In this document: positions 59,501 to 64,000 of the stretch, piece after piece
How the letters are laid out: each line of letters begins with the position of its first letter
How positions within the stretch are numbered: the stretch's first letter is position 1
DNA from: Tribonema minus
Taxonomy: Eukaryota; Sar; Xanthophyceae; Tribonematales; Tribonemataceae
NCBI GenBank assembly: GCA_017506865.1
Contig: JAFCMP010000046.1
Coordinates: 1-64,000, forward strand
Direction: 5' to 3'
Length of the DNA: 64,000 nucleotides
Notes under the pieces: generated by a model
What the model saw: the letters and a program-made list of their open reading frames with translations, nothing else
Database searches by the model: none
Told to the model about the DNA's origin: nothing
Translations under genes and position numbers: made by a program

Positions 59501-62500
59501 GGAGTATAGCCTGCACGAGGGGGGGGGGGGGGGCAACAGGACAGGAGGGGGGGGGGGGGGGGGGGGGTCAAATCAGGCAATGCAAACATTACTGTTGATG
59601 TTTGAGGCTGCATCTGACACATGCGTTGAGGGTGCCAATGCTTGACACGGCGAGCGACATGACGTCACCACTGGTGCTTCATCCTATTAGGGTCAGGATT
59701 AGGGTTAGCTAAGCTAACCCTGACCTACATGTGCACCGCAACTGCAGCTCTAATCCCAACCAAGCGCTGATAGGCGTGAGAGCCCACCATGGGTGAGAGC
59801 CCACCTGACCCCAACCTTGGTCTCATTCACACACCAGCCCTTGGTAAAACCTAGGGTGAGGGTTAGCGGCAGCTCTCGCCCCCCAGCTCGATCCCAACAT
59901 GCTGCGCAGACTCACCACTCCTCCGCCTGCTCGAGCGTCATCGACAACGCCGCCGCCTCCGCCGGCGCGGTGAAGGACACGAGGTCAGCCAACCCCCAAC
60001 CTGACGTTAATTCAAACCTCAACACCGTGACTCAAACCTCAACACTCTGGCGCAAGCTCACCGCTCCTCCGCCTCCGCCGGCGCGGTGACGGGGGCAAGG
60101 TGACCTGACCCTTACATCCATCCTGCGTTCTAGCCCTAACTCTATTCCTTTTTCATGCCTGCTTTTCATGTTGCCCACCACTCATCGCTCCTCCGCCTGC
60201 TCAAGCGCCATTGACAGCGACGCTGCCTCGGCCAACACTGCGAAGTTCGCAAAGTCACCTCACCTCAAACCTGACTCAAACTCAAACCTCAACACTCTGG
60301 CGCAGACTCTCCAGTCCTGCGCCACCTGCTCCAGCGCCGTTGACAGCGACGCCGCCTCTCCGCCGGCACGGCGAAGTTTGCGAGGTTACCTACCCTGACA
60401 CTAACTCAAACCTCAACAACACTTTGCGCAAACTCACCACTCCTCCGCCTGCTCGAGCGCCGTCGACATCGATGCCGCCTCCGCCGGCGCGGTGAAGGGC
60501 GCAAGGTCGCCGCCGCTGCCGATCCTGTCGCGCATGGAGTAGATGTATGCCTCGAGCTCGTTGCGCTTGTTGCTCGTCTCCTTCACGACGCGGTCCTGGT
60601 TGGCCATGCTCGCCTCCGCCTCCACGGCAGCGTTCACCTGAATTCATGTGGATGAAGAATTTAATTGATTCATTCTGGACAAAATTCATGTGCGCACAGT
60701 GAATTCATGTGGATGAATTGAATTACTTCATAAATGAAATTCATGCGCGCATGCAGTAGATGTACGCCTCGAGCTCGTTGCGCTTGTTGCGCGTCTCCTT
60801 GACGACGCGGTCCTGGTTGGCCATGCTGGCCTCCGCCTCCACGGCAGCGTTCACCTGAATTCATGTGAATGGATTGCATAACTGAAATCCATACGCGTGT
60901 GCAGCAGATGTTGCGCATCAATTGGTTGCGATTATTGCTCGTCTCCTTCATCCCGGTTGGCCATGCTGGCCTTCGCCTCCACAGCGGCGTTCACCTGATT
61001 CATGTGGGTGAGTTGCATGAACCCAAACACTGGAATTCATGCATGCATGGGTTTCAGGTCTGGACGTGCTCATCGTCGCTGAATGCGTTGCTGGTTGGCC
61101 ATGCTCGCCTCCGCCTCCACGGCAGCATTCACCCGAATTCATGTGGATGGATTGAATTAATTCATGAGTGAACTTCATGCGCGTGTGCAGCAGATGTTAC
61201 GCCCGAACTTGCTGCGCTTGGCACTCACCTGTTGGAGCACGAGTGATAGAACAGGAAGCGAGCGATTGAAAGGATGGGTGACAGCACAAACGCATGAAGT
61301 TCACGATAACGTCATGAACCGTGGTGGCCTCTGCCTCTGCTGCTGCGTTTCCTGGGTGATACTGTCACAGAGTGTTCATCATTCATGTGCTTGTGTGCAT
61401 GAACAAATGAATGAAGCCATGCACGCGCGCGCACGCGGAGCACCGCACAGCACCAGCACACACACCTCTCTCTCTCGCGCAAATACGCGTACGAGCAAGC
61501 GACGGAACACCGCGTCGGCACCGCCAACTTCAACTTTGAGCATCACCATCGTTAACAGCGGCGCACGCACCTGGTTAATCTTCCAGGCAGCTGTCGCCGC
61601 ATCCACCGCGAGCGTCACCGGCTTGAACTTCTTCTTGGCGGGCTCCGCAGGCACGGGCGACGCGGGCGCCGCCGCCGCCGCCTCCGCGGTCTCCCCCTCC
61701 TTCCCCTCCCCCTTCGCCTCCCCCTCCTTCCCTTCCACCTCCATCGCAGCCGCCGGCGGCGCGGCGGCAGCGGCAGAGGCATCGGCGGCGGCGGGCGGCG
61801 CTTCCGCCACCTCCTCCATGAGCTGCGCACTCTGCAGCTGGATGATGCCGTTGAGGTCATGCCTGGCAGCAGCGGCAGCGGCGGTGGCGCGGCAGCAAAC
61901 GCGAAGGGGTGAGTGCTGCAGCCAAGCGATGGTGCGGCGCGGCGGCAGCACGTCGGAGCGCGATTCAAGCACTGCTGAGCGTCGATGGGGTGCGGGGGCA
62001 GCGCGTCCGATGGCGTTTCTGGCGCTGCGCGTGCGCGCGTGCTGAGCACCGATGACAGATATGCTGAGCGCTGCGCGGAACGATGCCGCCGATGGGCCAC
62101 ACGCAGGTGCGTGGGGAATGCGCGCGCATCGAAATGTAAGCATGCGCACAACTGAGTGCTGCTGCTGGCGCTGCTGCTGGCGCTGATGCTGCCGTCTCGC
62201 ACGCTTTCGTGAGTGCTCGGAGCGACCAGCCTGGGGGAAAATGCGATCAGCTTCGCGCTGCACGCGAGCGCGTGCGCGTGCGAAAGGGGCTGCCGCATCT
62301 GTCGCAAACGCTATGCGGAGTGCCCGCAGCCGGCGCCTCGGTTCGCGCATCTGTGCCTGAGCGCTGCCTGAATAAGCACCAATCAGTGCTCAACAACGCT
62401 GGTGAGGAGAGAGCGACCCCCAGCAACGGTACCCCGCAGTGTGCCGCCACCTGCTACACTCGCCCATAGTGCCTCGCCGGATGGTAGACGGTGCGTGGCG

Positions 62501-63162
62501 GAGCGCGCGAACCCTAACCCTAACCCTGAGGTGCCCTAACCCTAACCCTAAGGTGCCCAACCAGCTCTTGAGGTCCGTTCTGACCGCACAACGATCGGCC
62601 CAACGTGTGCGAACGCTATCCCCAATTCTAAGGTGCTTGACCAGGTCCTGAGGTCTGTCTTGAACGCACAACTATAAACCCATGTAGCGCATGTGCAGGG
62701 CTTGATGCGGTGCTTGCCGCGCTCCGCGCACAATCACGGCGGCATGCATTCCGTAGTTTAGTGCACAACGCGCGCTCGCTGAGCTGTGCCGCGCCCGCGG
62801 TGGCGCCCCAGCGCAACCTGCCGGTGCAGCGCGCCGCCCGCCTCAGTAGACTTCAAGTGCAGAACTTCTAATTCAGAACTTCAAGTAGCGTGGAGCGTCG
62901 CCTCTCACCTGACGCTGATGCGCACGCTGCACGGCGGCGACGCGCCCTTGAACTGCTGTGAGGAGACTTCAAGCAAAACTTCAAGTATACAACTTCAACT
63001 ACATAACTTCAAGTAGGGTGCGAGCGTCGCCGCTCACCTGACATTGATGCGCACGCTGCACGGCGGCGACACGCCCTTGAACTGCTGCGGGATGTCGATA
63101 CGGTAAGTGGCAATCTCCAGGGGCGCGCCGGGGGGCAGCAGGCTGGGGTCGTCGTAAACCGC
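56543..63162 (-). CDS. Hsp110/large Hsp70 (HSPA4/HSPH-type), C-terminal part
   Basis: Seven exons: 63038-63162, 61571-61862, 60438-60637, 59392-59510, 57896-58023, 57052-57156 and 56543-56776 (TAG). They join in phase to 400 residues. Order of landmarks: end of substrate-binding sandwich (YRIDIPQQFKGVSPPCSVRI, HDLNGIIQLQSAQLMEE), a long Ala/Glu/Lys acidic loop, EAEASMANQDRVVKETSNKR, NELEAYIYSMRDRI, EEWLYSDEGFDSTKSVYAGK, DALPKT-like EWLFDMQAKQGALPATQDPC, CKPIMTQPKPAPKPKEE, and an acidic EPMEV..DEAK tail. These match the helical and C-terminal regions of Hsp110, the nucleotide-exchange partner of cytosolic Hsp70. The N-terminal ATPase domain must lie beyond 63162, mostly or wholly outside the window. 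Confidence 0.93.
57615..57800 (-). repeat. Two donor-edge copies of Hsp110 exon 57896-58023
   Basis: The exon end (GCGCGCAAGGCAGAG|GTGCGTC) recurs at about 57620-57650 and 57752-57800 with GTGCGTC donors, amid TTGAAGTT-rich spacer. Confidence 0.8.
58036..58071 (+). repeat. Degenerate telomere-like repeat
   Basis: GGGTCAAGGGTTAGGGTAAG and following GGGTTA units just upstream, in transcription sense, of an Hsp110 exon. Confidence 0.7.
58570..59085. other. Inverted Cys/His repeat block, EsV-1-7-like, in Hsp110 intron
   Basis: On the minus strand, about 58845-59085 encodes two repeats of the form TSCGEHKAPDWVDVTQPVC, NHVSADGGLC, then A-x-YG-x-R-x-GK. The spacing C-x2-H ... DWVDV ... C-x9-C ... 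YG ... C-x2-H resembles the EsV-1-7 Cys/His motif of brown-algal lineages, with extra residues between the first two Cys. A third copy lies on the plus strand at about 58578-58705, so the block is a large palindrome. Short GCAAGCGTCC repeats fill the centre. It looks like an incomplete, broken fragment. Host or viral origin is unknown. Confidence 0.5.
59206..59258 (-). repeat. Donor-edge copy of Hsp110 exon 59392-59510
   Basis: CGCAGAACCGCGACG|GTGAGTG and the preceding exon sequence (GGAGGTCCCCTTGAGGCGCG) repeat the true exon end about 185 bp downstream in transcription. Confidence 0.85.
59914..60385 (-). repeat. Four donor-edge copies of Hsp110 exon 60438-60637
   Basis: Copies of the end encoding APAEAASMSTALEQAEEW lie at about 60309-60385, 60178-60258, 60059-60100 and 59914-59983, downstream of the true exon. 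At least two keep a GTGAG donor. Confidence 0.8.
60749..61132 (-). repeat. Three acceptor-edge copies of Hsp110 exon 60438-60637
   Basis: The start encoding VNAAVEAEASMANQDRVVKE recurs at 60749-60854 (35 codons, open), 60901-60994 and 61085-61132. Each follows an ATGAATTCAG-like acceptor. Similarity and length fall with distance from the true exon. Confidence 0.9.
62510..62552 (-). repeat. Interstitial telomeric repeat
   Basis: Two CCCTAACCCTAACCCT-type runs separated by GAGGTG. Confidence 0.9.
62906..62962 (-). repeat. Donor-edge copy of Hsp110 exon 63038-63162
   Basis: The exon end (CAGCAGTTCAAGGGCGCGTC ... CGCATCAGCGTCAG, GTGAGAGGCGACGC donor) is repeated about 130 bp downstream of the true exon with few differences. 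Confidence 0.9.
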
Positions 63163-64000
63163 CTGCGTCGCGGTACAAGAGGAGGTGCGCGCGTCGGGCG
63201 GGAGTGTAAGGAAGGCCGCGCATGTGCACACGTGAAAGGAAACGCGTCAAGGGTAGGGTATCAGCTTCATGCGTGCCTCAAAGAGCCGTGTAGATGCTTG
63301 CTTCTGGCTTCGCTCACTCAGTTCTGATCCCATCATGCACGAGAACCGGTCGCAGGTGCACTCAGAGCGGTACGGGGAGGTGCATGCATCGGGCGGGCAG
63401 TGTAAGGGCGCGCATGTGCACACGCGAAAGGAAATGCGTCAAGGGTAGGTACGGTATCAGCTTCACATGCGCCTCTGGCAGTTGCGTAGACGCTTGCTCC
63501 TGGCTTCACTCAATGGTTTCTATTCTAGGCTCATCATGCATGAGAAACGGTCGCAGGCGAACTCGGAGCTGCCAGCCGCGCACAGAAATATTTGTGGCCC
63601 ACCAAGAGTGCAAACTGGCGCACATCGCCCTGCTAACCCTAACCCTAACCCTAAACCTAGCCCTAGCCATGCAGGCACATCACATGACGGCCGAGTGCGA
63701 GGCACTTCACCTGCCGCTGTTTGCTGGACCAATGTTGAGTCACGGGCATCGTCAACCAGCGGCAGCGGTTGCGACGGCAGCAGCAGCATCGGCGGCGGCG
63801 GCAGCGGCAGCAGCAGCGGCGGTGCTGCCGCTGCAAGCGCCATCAACTCGTGACTAGGAAGGTGGCGTCACGGCGCTGGCGAGGTCTCTTGGGTCCCAAC
63901 AAGGAGGCGTGGGTGGCCTCATCTGTCAAATTCAAGCAGCAGCGCTGCGCTCCACTGACAAGGTGCCAGCAGCCCCGCGCAAGCGCTGCTAATCGCTGAA
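63163..64000. other. Upstream intron of Hsp110 to window end
   Basis: No Hsp70 ATPase-domain motif is visible. The block 63340-63520 partly repeats 63170-63310 (GCGCATGTGCACACG, GGAAATGCGTCAAGGGTAGG). A telomere-like repeat lies at 63633-63660. Confidence 0.6.
63633..63660 (-). repeat. Interstitial telomeric repeat
   Basis: Four CTAACCCTAACCCTAACCCTA-type units followed by degenerate CCTAGCCCTAG. Confidence 0.9.

Overview
The window is nuclear DNA from a eukaryote with GC-rich exons (long Ala, Gly and Ser runs), many introns, G/C homopolymer tracts and scattered TTAGGG-type telomere motifs. Canonical GT-AG splicing fits nearly every exon. TTAGGG repeats together with a Cys/His repeat resembling the EsV-1-7 motif of brown-algal lineages suggest a stramenopile alga (brown/yellow-green side). 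This is inference; no rRNA, tRNA or organelle marker was recognised.

Layout: (1) 1.3-8.3 kb, minus strand: an unrecognised multi-exon gene. (2) 9.75-11.1 kb, minus: a single-domain RNase III-like protein. (3) 12.3-12.7 kb: a small inverted-repeat (MITE-like) element. (4) 13.4-15.0 kb, plus: a low-complexity hypothetical ORF. (5) 16.75-17.7 kb, minus: DPM2, divergent from (6) 17.9-23.2 kb, plus: folate dehydrogenase/cyclohydrolase (FolD/MTHFD), possibly with two more in-phase exons to 25.6 kb. (7) 27.9-34.2 and 36.6-41.5 kb, minus: a tandem pair of paralogous multipass membrane protein genes with identical intron positions and phases; the 27.9-34.2 kb copy looks broken in its first exon. (8) 42.1-55.5 kb, plus: a complete 14-exon condensin subunit D2 gene, 1528 codons plus stop, in frame across all junctions. 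(9) 56.5-63.2 kb, minus: the last seven exons (400 residues) of an Hsp110/large-Hsp70 gene whose N-terminal part lies beyond the window.

The most striking property is not a gene. In at least five genes on both strands, exon edges have been copied together with their splice site into the neighbouring intron. Donor-side edges are repeated downstream of the true exon, and acceptor-side edges upstream of it. The true exon is the one with intact frame and phase; the other copies are truncated decoys, up to seven in a row. Sense-strand poly-C tracts lie just upstream of many acceptors, and a TTGAAGT/ACTTCAA word recurs in the introns.

The genes are unrelated housekeeping functions (one-carbon metabolism, dolichol-phosphate mannose synthesis, chromosome condensation, chaperone). 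They form no pathway and share only neighbouring or divergent promoters.
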